Of a stretch of DNA of 64,000 bases, positions 36,406-49,833 are shown one piece after another. The position numbers and the translations under genes were made by a program. Below the pieces are notes generated by a model. That model was not told where the DNA came from, did no database searches, and saw only the letters and a list, made by a program, of their open reading frames with translations. Position 1 is the stretch's first letter; each line of letters opens with the position of its first letter. Location of the stretch: positions 8,582,012 through 8,646,011 of the forward strand of contig CM059623.1 in NCBI GenBank assembly GCA_030435675.1, in the 5' to 3' direction. Source of the DNA: Steinernema hermaphroditum (taxonomy: Eukaryota > Nematoda > Chromadorea > Rhabditida > Steinernematidae).

Positions 36406-37166
36406 TCAGGAAAGTATTTTATTCGTGGCTAGCAGATACAGTTCGGCACTGTCGTTTCTACTCGCTTTAGGCTTTATAGTGGACACATTACGAAAACGTC
36501 TTTGCAACTCTTCCGCGAAATGTTTCCTCTCACTGCCGTCCCATATTTTACAGAGAAACAGTCCTTTACTTGATAGGGGGAGTACTGTATCGGTGAGATC
36601 CAATGCCAAACGACACAAGCTAATGATCCTTGTGTGGTCCATCGCTCGATCACCTAAATGCAAATACATGAAACGAGAACTATATCACTGCAGGAACCTG
36701 TTGGATTCGGAGCCATATCGCTGATGACACAGTCGACAACACGTCCGCCGAGTGCTTCTTTGATCTTCTTGTGGGTTGACGGAGCCGTTATATCCGACTG
36801 GGGCAACAGAACCACGCCCGGAATTGGAAGCATAGGTTGCAGATCGACGCCAACCACAAAGCCCTGCTTTCCAGTGGGCTTCAGAGGCTTCACGATTTCC
36901 GCGGCTACCTGGCTCCAGGATCCAGGGGCGGCGCCAATGTCGACAACGCAGTCACCTGAATAGCTATGTATGGAATCATTGTCTAAAGTACACCAACCTT
37001 GCGAAATGATCTTGTAGCGCTGATTCATCTCCAGCAGCTTGAAGGCGCTTCTAGCGCGATAAGAATGTTCGCGAGCCTTCTGTGCGAACTCGTCCGTCAT
37101 CTGACGCTTCAGATACTGACGCGTCGCTGACGACGGTTTCGTGGCGAAGCTCCGAACGGCGTTCAT
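36406..37166 (-). CDS. mrm-2: Mitochondrial rRNA 2'-O-methyltransferase 2 (FtsJ/RrmJ family)
   Basis: Three exons, start at 37166 (MNAVRSFATK, a mitochondrial-targeting-like start), stop at 36408-36406. Family blocks: REHSYRARSAFKLLEMNQRY, then VVDIGAAPGSWSQVAAE (SAM-binding), VVGVDLQPM, VVDCVISDMAPNPTG (catalytic Asp region), and a C-terminal LFLCKIWDGSE / RNVSTIKPKASRNDSAELYL with the catalytic Lys. This is MRM2 (FTSJ2), which methylates a uridine in the large mitoribosomal RNA. It starts about 155 bp after the CIAO2B stop and ends about 104 bp before TIM16. Confidence 0.92.
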
Positions 37167-37320
37167 CGTCGGAAAGGAAGAAGATACCGTACGCGGAAAG
37201 CAGCTGCAGGTAAATGCACCGAACACACAGCACCAAACGAATACAGAAAACAGAGAATTCGCAGTAGAAATATTATTCCTCTTCTAGCATGTCAACAAAT
37301 AAATATGTACAAGTACAGGC

Positions 37321-37891
37321 TCAGTCCCGAGGCGCCAAACACTGGTTGACCGCGCCCATCAGCGTTGGATTCTCCATCGCCGCCGAGACCCGTTCTTTAT
37401 CTGCAAGCTGCTTGTTGATCGCTTCTTCTGAGTTGTGCGTTCCCGGAGTGATGCGCACGACAATCTGCAAGGACCACATTCACATGCAACGAAATCCTGA
37501 GGACCTCACCTTCATCTTAGGAGGCAACGATCTAGCGAGCTTCACGCGGATGGCCAGCCCGATAAGTGTCGCCATCGAGCAGTGCGGGATTGTGGGAGTG
37601 AAACGAACGTCCACGTACTTGATTACATCGTCATTGAACACCTGGATCAGTTCTTCCTGGACGACGTTCAGCTGTTCCAGCGTCAGTGGGTGTTCCGGGT
37701 CATTGATGTCCCTGAAAGCACTCGATAAATCCAAAGGAATCGAGAGGAACTGACCTGATGTGATCGAACACCTCCAGAGGGTCGATCGGGTCCTCCACGT
37801 TCGTGTCGAAATCTGCCGCCGTCGGCGCTCTCTCGCGCTTCACCACGGAGTACACGATCGGCGCGGCGTTCTCCAGTTTCTGCGAGGCCAT
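37321..37891 (-). CDS. CIAO2B/MIP18 (FAM96B), cytosolic Fe-S targeting factor
   Basis: Start at 37891 ([18 protein letters not shown]), stop at 37323-37321. [20 protein letters not shown], then [15 protein letters not shown] and [20 protein letters not shown], ending [20 protein letters not shown] and NQCLAPRD: the MIP18 family (DUF59) fold, matching human CIAO2B block by block, with the Cys in PHCSM needed for function. CIAO2B works with CIAO1 and MMS19 to insert Fe-S clusters into nuclear and cytosolic proteins. It is the first gene of the minus-strand cluster and diverges from alpha-tubulin with a 770 bp space. Confidence 0.93.
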
Positions 37892-38661
37892 GCTTCTGGA
37901 ATTGAGAAGCCTCTTTCGTCAGAAAAGCGATCTTAAGAATCAGATGTACCGTATCAAGATTGAAAACGTGCAGGGAAGTCGTGGCGGAAGACAGATGCAA
38001 CTGAGGAAGGACAAATTTTCCTCGTGTGCGATTACCGTAGTCCTAGGAGTCGGTGTTTTTTTCGATGAGTTGATCTCCAGAACGCTGCTTCAACTTCGAT
38101 GACAATCAAGAAAGCTCAGTCAGAGGATAGAGACCACTGGTTGAGTGATTCCTCTGTGTGTGCAGGCATAGGCGAATTCCTTCCAGTTCCGCCTTCGTTG
38201 TTTATTCTCTGAAAGGCCACCAAAGAGGCGACGGCACTCCGATGCTCGGCGGCGATACAGTTTCCGCCGAGAGGTTAGCGACCTTGTCGCGTTACGATCT
38301 AGATAAGAACCTCGAGGAGAATCCGAAGTAGGCCCTTTGGGTGTGTTCTCCTTTCGCCTCGCCTCGCCTCGCCTCGCCTCGCCTCGCCTCGCCTCGCCTC
38401 GGCCTCATCTCCTCGGAAATGCCCGCGTTCCCACTGGCGTCCCACTGGTTCTCTCGCGTCTTCGTCGTCCGCTCGCCGAAAAACGCGAATTATTCTAATT
38501 CCGATTCACCTCTGCGATTGTGATGTGCCCGAAAAAGCGATCATTATCTCTTCCGATCTCACACTTCGCGCTCTCCTCCCTCTCGCCGCGAGAAAAAAGC
38601 GCCGATTTGACTATTTGATCGGAGTCGTCTTGCAGAGAGGTGACACGAAGAGCCAACCACC
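37892..38661. promoter_or_regulatory. Intergenic region between CIAO2B and alpha-tubulin
   Basis: Divergent promoter space of 770 bp containing a pentanucleotide microsatellite and no gene. Tubulin's ATG lies 24 bp after the tgcagag splice-acceptor-like site near 38637, compatible with trans-splicing. Confidence 0.4.
38355..38400 (+). repeat. (CGCCT)n microsatellite
   Basis: About nine perfect CGCCT units immediately followed by a degenerate copy, 262 bp upstream of the tubulin start. Confidence 0.95.
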
Positions 38662-40211
<1,550 letters not shown>

Positions 40212-43046
40212 GCCCAGCGGTGGCCGCGTTTTGTTTTGTTTGTGCATACAGTACTAATAATTTATTAAATCTGTGGTACTCTGCGGTGGTGGCGCACAGC
40301 GGACGGAGGGAGAACCCATGTTCTTCGGCTTTTCGGGACGGCGCGAGTGGTTGGGCTTCAGCGAGAAGATAAACTTCTTGGAAGGAAAAAAGCGTTTTTG
40401 ACGAATTCGTACGCCAAGGTGAACTCGTAAAACTCGTGATACTCTGCTGGGATACTGTAGACTGAAGAAAGTTTTCAAGGATCGGTCCAGAATCACGAAG
40501 AATGAGGCCGCTGAAAAGCTTGAGGAAAGGGGGATTCCAAGGCGACTTTTACTAAAAAACGAACTCTGCGTGTATCTACGGATACAAAGAGATCCACATT
40601 ATTCACCAATCTAGGTGGGAGCTTAACCTACATTCGAGAGCCAAGATTTTAGTTCAGCTGTCATCACGAAATTGAAGATTTTGGTGGCGAATCGTTATCG
40701 AGTAGATGCAAATAATATCTCGAATGGATTACCGTAGATTCTTAAGGCGAGAGGATGTCACGAACAAGCCTCCATGACGGTTGTTTTTGAGATTTTAGGC
40801 TCGTTTTTTTTGAGATTTTGAGATTTTTGTCTCCATGAAGTCGTATTTAACGAATTCTCCACGAATTTAACGCTTCACAATTTGCTGTCGAGTCGTGAAT
40901 TCAAGGCCATTTGTTGTGCATTCCTCTAGCCACTCCCCTGGGAAAAGCGCTGTCTTCACAAAACTGCATTGCATGCAAACTTCCGAGTTTTTTTTATATA
41001 CAGAATCCTTTGATTAGCACTGCTTTTGGCGAATTCTATTGAAGTCCGCCAAGGCAAATCTCTGTATGAGTCGACTGACCACCAAATTTAACGCTTATGG
41101 AGTTAGCAAATATAAATCAGTCGCTAATCTCGTGGAGGATATGTGTCTTTGTTTCAAAAATGTTAAGGGAGGCTGGCTTCACCACATCTTTGATGTACCG
41201 TCCTCAAACTCAACTGCAACATTCGCTAGCCCTTTGGCTTGTAGAAATCTTAGTGAACCCACCATGGTTGTGTGACCTGGAACTTCATTTCATTATACCA
41301 CGGTGTTCTATTGGATACACAGAAGGAAGGAGAAGAGAAAACAAAGCCGGATTCGATTTCACAGACGCTTAGTGAATTAAAATGAAACCCAATTAACTAG
41401 CGTATGCTGAAAATAATCCTATCAATCCTTGCGCACAAAGTAAGCATTTGTATGAAAAACGATCTTTAAACGCGAAATTCTTTTGTGCAAACTGAGAGAG
41501 TGTCATTCTTCTAGTTTCTTCACTTATTACACTCATCCCATTATTACAACGTGTTGCACCCCGTATGTATTAACCGTCGCTCTTGTGTTTCCATCCTACT
41601 TGTTGGCATTGTTGACAGCTTGTGGACTCCGGCACATGAACGGTTTCATGCAGGTCACCATTTTTCTTCCCTTTCATTCATTTCCAGGCGTATTTGAACT
41701 TCTGCTCCTTCCCAGCTTGGATCTTCGCCGCATTTCAGATCTTTTCAATTCGCTTCATGTCCAGCAACATACAGGATATGACAAACCCACTCCCGCAGAC
41801 GTACACCTCGATATTTGTCTGCTAGATGACTACTGCAGGCAGTGGAAATCATTTCCCCACGCAGATTTGTGTGAAGTCGGTCGGTTTCCCACCGCTTCAC
41901 GCTAACTCCTACAACGAAAATGACTCTCGTCTTTTGCAGAATTTGCCTGCCAGACACAAATCGAAATGTCTGTCTGTGGGAGGTGGGGGTTTTGTGACTG
42001 AATGCAATGAGAACTGGCGTCATTTTCCCCACAACACAGCGATGACGACGCAAGCATTCATTCACAACAAGCCAACAGTCTTGTTGGAGATTGAACCGAC
42101 CGTTCACTTGATGGTTCCGAGCTGAAAACATTCTTGGTCTTCGAAGGATATTGTACTGGGTGACCGACATGACTGACTTTTTTGGCATTTCCAGTAAGAT
42201 ATTCGACTGATATGTCTAAACGTAGCCGAGAACGGAGTTCCAAAGTGACATTTGTGATCAATTTCTTTCCACTTTATGGGATGTCTAGCGACAGCACTGA
42301 AGACTAATGAGAGGGATGGCCATATAGAAGCTGCTGCAGTTATACCGTAAGAATCAAGAAAGTGCAGTCTCGGTTCAATTTGCAAAATCCTGTGCGCAAG
42401 AGTGTCTCCATTCCCGTAGAGCTCAGAGACCATGGTGCATCAACTCACAGAAGTAAACATAGCGAAATTGTGGGTCTCTCTCAACCCGGCATTACCAAAT
42501 GCACCTAATACTGCCGATCGCTTCGCGTCATCGGGTGAACAAAATTTCCTTAGAGAATGCACCGAGCTAAAACCGTAATCTAAAAGAAACAATCTTCCAC
42601 CGATTTTCGTGCCAAAGAAGGAACATCGAACAACAAAACCACTGGAGCCCTACGAACCACAGCTGGAACAACCCCCGGGGGTACTGTAGTCCACCATAGC
42701 AGATAAAAAGGAGCTCCCATACAAGGCTACTGTAGTGCGACTGGTTTCCATCTGAGTGCCCTCTCGGCTACCGTAATTTTTTGACCTTGATATGCACTTT
42801 GCAGGTACGGCCCCAGTTCATCCTTTCCAAGTGCAACTGTATCCAGACCAGTTTTTGGAGGAGATCGGACAGAGCCGCCGTCGTAAATCGTCTCTTTATT
42901 GGATATGTGTAGATTTGTATTTAAGCTTTGGATACATTTGTACAACTATATACTATGTTCGAGATAATGGCACATTCAGCGTCTCTCCTATAAAGCCACG
43001 TCTGTGAGGGTAACCGGGGGCGAAGAGTGAGTTCTGCAAAGAGGGG
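40212..43046. other. 2.8 kb convergent gap, AT-richer than its neighbours
   Basis: Between the 3' ends of alpha-tubulin and the PCGF gene. Composition shifts to AT-rich from about 40.8 to 42.6 kb. One stretch at 41504-41820 may be exonic (see separate entry); the rest holds nothing I can name. Confidence 0.5.
41504..41820 (+). pseudogene. Possible receptor-like gene fragment
   Basis: If spliced at ...TTTCATGCAG/gtcacc and ...tttccag/GCGTATTTG, the frame runs through VLTVALVFPSYLLALLTACG, HMNGFMQAYLNFCSF and FQIFSIRFMSS into a stop at about 41820. Two hydrophobic segments across an in-frame splice suggest a multi-pass membrane protein remnant, as seen with nematode chemoreceptors, but no family motif is clear and no start or full gene can be built. 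Very tentative. Confidence 0.25.
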
Positions 43047-44695
43047 CTATTGAGGGGGAGCGTCTGGAGGCACGTACCAGGTGCGGATGATTTCGGGCGC
43101 CATGGAGAAGACATAGGACATGCCCTGGCCGTTGCCGTTGGAGGGGGCGATGATCTGAGGCATGCGGAAGTCGCCGACGACCTGGCGCCCCTGGATGAAG
43201 GGGAGGGCGAACGTATTCACGGGGATCAGCATCGTTTGGCCGCCGGAGATGGTGGTCTTCGCGTTCTTCGAGGGCGCCACCTGGAGCACCATGGGGACCT
43301 GTGCAGGCCTGGGCTGGATGGGGATCGGCTGTGGCGCAGCGCCGCCGCCGTAGACGGTAGTCTCGACGGTGCTGTTCTGCGGCCTGGAGGAGGTGGAGGC
43401 GGGCGGGTTCTTGAAGGCAACGAAGACAGGGTTGCCGGCGGAGGTGGTGGCGACGCTCTGCTGGAGCTGGATGGGAAGGGCCTGCAGCGGGCTGTACATC
43501 TGCACGGCGGTGGTGGTGGAGGGCATCGAGGAGACGACGGTGGTGGAGGCAACGGGGGCCTGGGGTGCCGGGGCCGTCGTCGGGGCAGGCGCCTGCGGGA
43601 TCGGCGCCGATATGCGTGGCAGGAGTTCGCCCTCGCTGGAACGTTTCATCGGAGAGAGCGTCTTCTTCCGTCGCTTCTGGAGCGCCTCGAGGCCGTTCAT
43701 GGGACTCAATGTCGGCATCTGGGGACCGGACATCGGGACGGCCCTTTTGTTGATGTTGATGATCTTCTGGGCGGGTTCGCCGTTGTTGGAGAGGCAACTC
43801 TCGAGGCGCGATGGCGACAGCGTCACCGACATGCTCAGATCGAAGACGTTGGGCTTGATGAGATTGGCCTCGTCTTCGGGCCATTGGAGGGGCGGCGGCT
43901 GCTCGATGTGCTGGCTGCCCATGAGGTCGAGGACCGGCGGCTTCTCCTGCTCCTCGGGCGACTGCTTAAGGAAGGTAAAAGCGAGGCGGATGGGCTTCTT
44001 GCGGCTGATCGGGTAGCGGTAGACGAGGTCCCGGAGGGTGGTGCTTTCGTCGAGGAGACTGTTCTCCGTTTTGTCCACGAAGGTGACCAGGGAAGGGTCC
44101 GGGATGTCCGTCTTCGTCTCCATGATCACCTTCAGCTGCGCGATCGTCGTCGACGCCGGCGCCTTCAGATGCACCTTCACCTTGGTGGGGAGCGGCAGCT
44201 CCGAAGTTGAGGCCTTCCCCATCACGTAGGGCGAGCGGTAGACGAGATTCACGGGGATCCGCTCGTCCTCCTTGCAGATGAAGCGCGCCAGTTTGGCGAA
44301 GTCCTTGTCCAGGACCATCCGCCGCTCGGCGCCCTGGAGCCGTCGCCGGGCGGCGAACTCCTTCCGGTAGCGGACCTCCTGGTAGTAGTGACCGGGGTTG
44401 AGCTTGTAGACGAGCTCCTGGAGGGTCGGGTCAGGCCTGAAGGCGGATGCCTTGTTGGGGCCCAGGTGGGCAAGGCAGTCGGCGCACTTGTCGTCGTACT
44501 CGAGGTGTCCGAGGAGGCAGGCGCGACAGTCTGCAGACGGGGTTAAGGGTACCGAGGAGCGGGAGACTCACAGATGTGACGACACTCATTGAGGACGACC
44601 GCGTCGACGAGAAGCTTTCTGCAGACCGTGCAGATCAGCCGCTCTTTGATAGAGCTGGCGCCGCCGGTACTACTTCCCGGAAGCTGAGAGGTCAT
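43047..44695 (-). CDS. mig-32: Polycomb group RING finger protein (PCGF, mig-32 type)
   Basis: Two exons (44695-44572, 44530-43047), 535 residues. RING at the N-terminus: ICTVCRKLLVDAVVLNECRH, then YCRACLLGHLEYDDKCADC (C3HC4 ligands in place), followed by the PCGF-typical DPTLQELVYKLNPGHYYQEV. A RAWUL domain follows (IPVNLVYRSPY ... TIAQLKVIMETKTDIPD ... LLDESTTLRDLVYRYPI). The C-terminal 270 residues are low-complexity, Pro/Ala/Thr-rich and end MAPEIIRTWYVPPDAP. PCGF proteins pair with RING1 in PRC1 to ubiquitinate H2A; worm mig-32 is the known member, and the name here rests on family only. The long tail is not typical of vertebrate PCGFs. Confidence 0.9.
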
Positions 44696-47600
44696 CTGAA
44701 GCAGCGAACCTTTTAGTCAGGGGACACACATCAGAGGACGCGTCCTAGTCTTTTTCTCACTTCCAAGTTTACACTTCCGATTTTTTGCAAATTCAGAACC
44801 GGACCTGCCCCTGATTTGGCGCGATCTTCTGCTAGGAGCGTCGGTGAGCTGATTCTTCTGCACCGCCTCTGCTTCCGGTTCCCCTAGAGGCACCCGAACC
44901 CTCCTCGCCCACCCCTCCCGGTCCCTTAGCCACCAATCGTCGGCCGTTTCCTCCCGACGCCTACTTAAGTCGGCTAATTTCCGCGCACCTAAGGGTCCAA
45001 CTGCTCGTCGGCAAGGCCCCGCCTCCCCGAATCGGTTTGGCCCACTTCCACTCGCAAATAGACTCGCTCCGGCGGGCTCCCCAGGCGGGCGGAGAGCGAA
45101 AAGGGAGACGAGTGGCGGTGGCGGAGGGTGGCGCCCACCCCACACACGAATCATCGATCCATCTCGCCCGAATATGCGTTTTGACAGAGGCCGAAAACCT
45201 GTTAGTCGGCGGCGGCCGAACGAGTACGGTAATGGCGAGAGGCGAGCGGAACCTCTCGAACGCGCAGTACTATCGGCCGGGCGGACGAACATCGGCGCGA
45301 AGGTGCCCTCGGAGATAAGATAAGACGGTCAGAGGAGCCCGAAACTCTCAGGGCGCCCGCTGAGGGCATCGATCGACAGTTTCGGGGAGAATACCGTAAC
45401 GCCGCGGGCAAAAACGGCTGAAAGTCGCGGAAAAGCGCGGAAAAAGGGGTCCGGGAGGCACGGAAGGGTCGGGGCGAGGGGGTCGAGGCAGCGTCGGAGG
45501 GATTCGGAGGGAATCGGGGCGCGGAGAGGCGTCGGAAGGACCCTCTGCGAACCAACAAACATTTAGTGGGGCTCCGACAACGCGACAACGCGATCGACTC
45601 TCTCGCCGCCGCTCTCTCGCTGGGTGGCGACGTTCGTCTCCGCGGAGAGGCGGCGGCGGAGAGAAAGAGCGGCCGGCCGTCCCACAGTACGCTCCCCGGA
45701 GAAGGAGGCGAGGCGCCGGGCGCACGCCGCCGCACTCCGCCCTCCTCTCGTCGTCTGCGCTCGGCCCCCCGCGGCCAATCAGCGCCGGCAACGCCCACCC
45801 GCTTAATTTGTTTACCCAATTACTACGGTACGTTGCTCGCGCGCCTGCGCGCACGTCTGGCGCCGCCAACGTCGCTCCCCGCGGCGCCGACGACCCCTCG
45901 GCCTCGTCTGGCCCCTGCCAACGGGCTTCGAGGCCTGAAGGGTGAAGGCGAAGAGGGTGATGGGTACGATTCGAGTTGCTCGAGGGTTCCGAAGGCGACT
46001 GTACAGCGAAAGACGAATTCGATGGGAAACCGCTGCGGGTGGCGGAGAGGCCGGCGATGTGGAGAGGCCGCGACGCCGGCGGAGGCAGAGATGCAGAGGC
46101 GCGGAGGGCGAGCGCGGCGACAGCAGCCGCCCCGCCGGCAGCCAACAGCGGTCGAGGAGCCGTCGGACGCACTCTAATGGGTCCATTCATCGTTCGCCCC
46201 GCACCGATGACACATTTTGGAAGCCCCCGGGAGAATTATCTCGGCGAGAGGCTCGGCCAATTTATGCAAAACAGCGAGGATTACTCACTGGAGGCCGTCG
46301 CCTACAGAACCTAATTGGACGCGATTAGCCGGGGGCCGGGAATCCCAGGGAAATTAGGACGAAACCGGGAGGGAAGCCGAGTTCGGAAGGGTTAATTGGA
46401 GGGATTAGCGGACTCGGTGCTGCTTTGAGGGGAGGTGTTTTCGACGGAGACGACGACAGCGGATGAGAAGGAGACATTTCAGGGTTATGAGTGATTAGGG
46501 TGGTAGAGATGCTCAGATCTCCTCGATGCAGATTCAGAAGAAGAGGGGGGTCAAGAAGGTTTGGAAATAAATGGATCTCGTGAATTGAATCAGATCATAA
46601 TTAGGGAATGACTGAAGAGTTCCAGATGGGTATGAAGGTGAATGTTTCAAGAGTCTGGAGCTTTGTAGGGAAAACGTTGAGGCTCATAAAGGGAGGCCCC
46701 TCGAAAGCGCCGATCTTCAGTTCAAATGGCGAAGCACGTCGGCTACCGGGCGAACGATCTAAGCTTCATGACAAGAAATCACTGAAAGGAGACCGACCTG
46801 AAATGGCCTCGGTCCTGGACTGTTGGGCTGTTATGCAATACACTAGCCAGTTGATGTCCTATAGCCAGTGCCAATAGAGGAGTGTGCAGCACCTAAATCT
46901 CGTATTCATCTTCAAATATGCGATGAGGAATAGGATCCATCATTTTAACAGGACCCATCAGCTACAGCATGAACTGTGCAAAGAGACCGACGTACACTCT
47001 CCAATGCCACCGTATCTCTTCTCTCGATCCAGATCTTCAAATCAGAAACCGCGAATCTGAACTGAAACTATCTCTGAAGTCGTAGATATTCCTGTGAGAC
47101 CGTCTCTTCTCCGAGTACCGTACTCTTCCGTTCACAGGCAGGCTGATACTTGATGGAATGGTCGTCTTTTCAGTGATGAAGAAGATTGGAGAGATTCATC
47201 ATCGTTTCGCTTTTCTTCTCAAAGGAAACCAAATCAGAGACCAGAACTAACGTTTTCTGCCAAAGGGACTCTGAACTGAAACTATCTCTGAAGAGGACCT
47301 CTTGACACAGTTCCTTACGTGTAGATTATCACTGTGTTTCTTTCTCATGGTTTATTGCGATTCTGTTACATTTGGAACTGCGAGAAGCTACACATCGAGA
47401 GGAAAAGCCCCAAGTAGGTTCTAGAAGAGATCGACGTGGATTCAATCGGCTTTCATGACTCAAGAAGCGTTTGTTCTTCTCTTAGTCCTTTTCACCCCAG
47501 AACTTCTCATCTCATCGAGAGCTGGCTCTTGCTTTTCCGTACTTTGCCGCTTTGCCATTCTTCCCAAAATCAATCGCAAAGCTCCAAGTGGCTCCGACTC

Positions 47601-49833
47601 TCTTTGATCCAAGTGGCACCCAAATGTGGTGCCCTACTGACCGTAAATGAAAGGTGCGAAATGAAAGCAGGGTGCGAGATTGCGCGCCGTGTGCGATGTT
47701 CGCGGGTAATCGAGATTAGCGCCTCGCTAATCCGAACAAAGGACTCGAGGAAGGCCTCGTGAGGGATGACACTTCGCGGATGACCTACCGTAATCGGATG
47801 GATTTCGACAGGTCCCGGGGGGTGACAGGTGAAGGCCGAACGAATCTTGAAGGGTAGTGGACACTAAAGATCAAAGGAACGTGCCCATCTGGGTGCATCT
47901 AGGGTTAAGGGATACAGTACCTATAGGATACTGTATATGCAAAATCATTCAAGTGGAAAGACCTTGTATTGGAAATGGAGTACAGTATGCCATGTAATTC
48001 AGATTCTGCTACTCTGGTGGCCTATGGGGATTCTGAGCACATTCCTGGCCCATTCTAGTTCAGGTCGAGAAATGTTTCTCTGCTTAGGAATGCTGATTTC
48101 TTTTTTGTAGTTCACTGCAAATGTTTTGACTGAAATGTTCGTTCAATTCAGCGCTTGAAGATTGATGTCTTCCGATAAGATCTGTCCAGTGTAATGCATT
48201 TTTGGCATTTCAGGCGTGCTTCCTCCCTTCCGCTCGAATCGGACTCCTCGTCCAGCGGAGTTCCCCTACTTTCGCTGTTTGTTTGTCTTTCGGCTTTGTC
48301 CCTCCGTCCTTCTTCTCCATCTCCCCGCTTCCCTTTCGGCCGATACCGTATAGTGCCTTCGGTCTTTCCCCTGCCAGCACAGCTGCCCTCCCTTCTTGTG
48401 CTTCTTCCCTGCCTATGGCTCCATTGAGCCCCTTCCATACAGTCTCCGCTCGCCAGATTCGCCTTCTTCTGCCCTCTTCTATCGATTTCTTTGTCTCTTA
48501 TCACGCGTCGTTTTATCGAAAAGCGCACTTTCCACTCGGAGTGCACTTTCGCCGCCGTATCGCGTGACCCCATTCGCGCTCCGGTCGCTACCGTACCCCG
48601 ACCGGTACTGTAGAGGCCAACAGATGTCCCCGAGCCGTCAGGCTGTGACCTTCGCCGCTTATCGACTCGACGACAGTAGACCGGGGCTTTGAAGACGGCG
48701 CCTTCGCCTCGGCCTCGGCGACCATAATTGGCACTTGAGTTTACACCTGACGAGGCGGGGAACGGCCGTTGCCAGGCGGAAGGGCTACAGTATGCAGTGG
48801 CGGGGATTGATCGATCGCCGGCACGGTTGCGCGTGGACGCATATGGGTCACGAGGCGCTGTTTTTCGCTTTAATTGCGTTGGAGCGGGTGGAACGAGGCG
48901 ATCGTTGTTTACAGGCGCTTTTCCGGGCCCCGAAGCGGGAAAGAGGGGGTCGGGAGCCAAGGTGCACGGGACGAGGCCTGTCCATCAGGGTTGCGCAACC
49001 CGGACGGGCGCTACAAATCATGTGGGAGGTCGCCATTGAAATATGTGTTTGTTTTGGGGCGAATGTTGCTGTCCTCGACACAGCTTCGCTCGCCAAAATG
49101 ACTCTTTGTGCCCAGAAGATGCACGAAGAGATGGAATCTGTGAGTCTGGACTAGTTCCATCAAGGCGATTGTTTTGGACACATTTCCGACAGAAATCTAA
49201 GGAGGCCACAGGCCCATGTTTCTCCGAATGATGACTTCCAGGAAATAACAGAGCTACAGTAGCAGAGCGTGCAGGCTTATCGGCGCCGCTCCGGAGAGCG
49301 CTCCAAAAGCGCTCCTCTCGATGCTCCGAAGCCGATCGATCGCTTTATCTGCCTCGCTTATCGGCCGAACAGTCCAGACGGGAAAGCAATACGATCGTCG
49401 TTTGTTTAGGACTGCACGACTACAGTATACAACAGGGCGATCGATAGCCGTGAGTCAGGCCACGTGAGCGTCGGGCGCACCTCTGCCCGGGCCACCCAGA
49501 AGGGGGGCAGACGGACGGTCCGAAGGCGCGGTGTTCCAGAAGACGAAGAGCTCTCCTCGACGGGTCGCCGTCGGCGTCGCCGATCGATCGTGGCCTTGCA
49601 GCGCGCCGGCCGGCGCGGCTCCCCACGTCGGCGGACACATTCGCGTTTTCGTCGCCGCGTTGTTGTGCGTATCAGCAGCCGCCGAGTGAGTATTCTTCGC
49701 CCGAAGAATCACGGCGAACCACGGGAACGACCAACCAACGCGCCCGGAGAAGAACGAGTTCCCAGTTGCCGCGTGTGTTACCCTTTGCGTGGCGCGTCCC
49801 CGCTTCTCGTCTCGGGAACGATCGATTTCAGGG
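44696..49833. other. 5.1 kb gene-free GC-rich region between PCGF and chromodomain genes
   Basis: Divergent space between two Polycomb-class genes. 44.8-46.2 kb is very GC-rich with long overlapping open frames on both strands, a hallmark of composition rather than coding. 46.3-48.1 kb is AT-richer and empty. A 14-bp perfect palindrome GGGTTGCGCAACCC lies near 48988. Several TACCGTA-type words occur. No tRNA or protein gene found. Confidence 0.5.

Noticed and set aside
43050..44210. 386-codon plus-strand frame opposite the PCGF gene
   Set aside because: Antisense shadow of a real exon: His/Arg/Gly-rich, no domain.
45202..46328. Long frames on both strands, up to 280 codons
   Set aside because: Mutually overlapping in a GC-rich block, with Arg/Pro/Ser content typical of non-coding GC-rich DNA.
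48988..49001. Perfect palindrome GGGTTGCGCAACCC as a terminator or binding site
   Set aside because: A single short palindrome with no gene context; R1 contains only a partial match (GTTGCGCAACCC).
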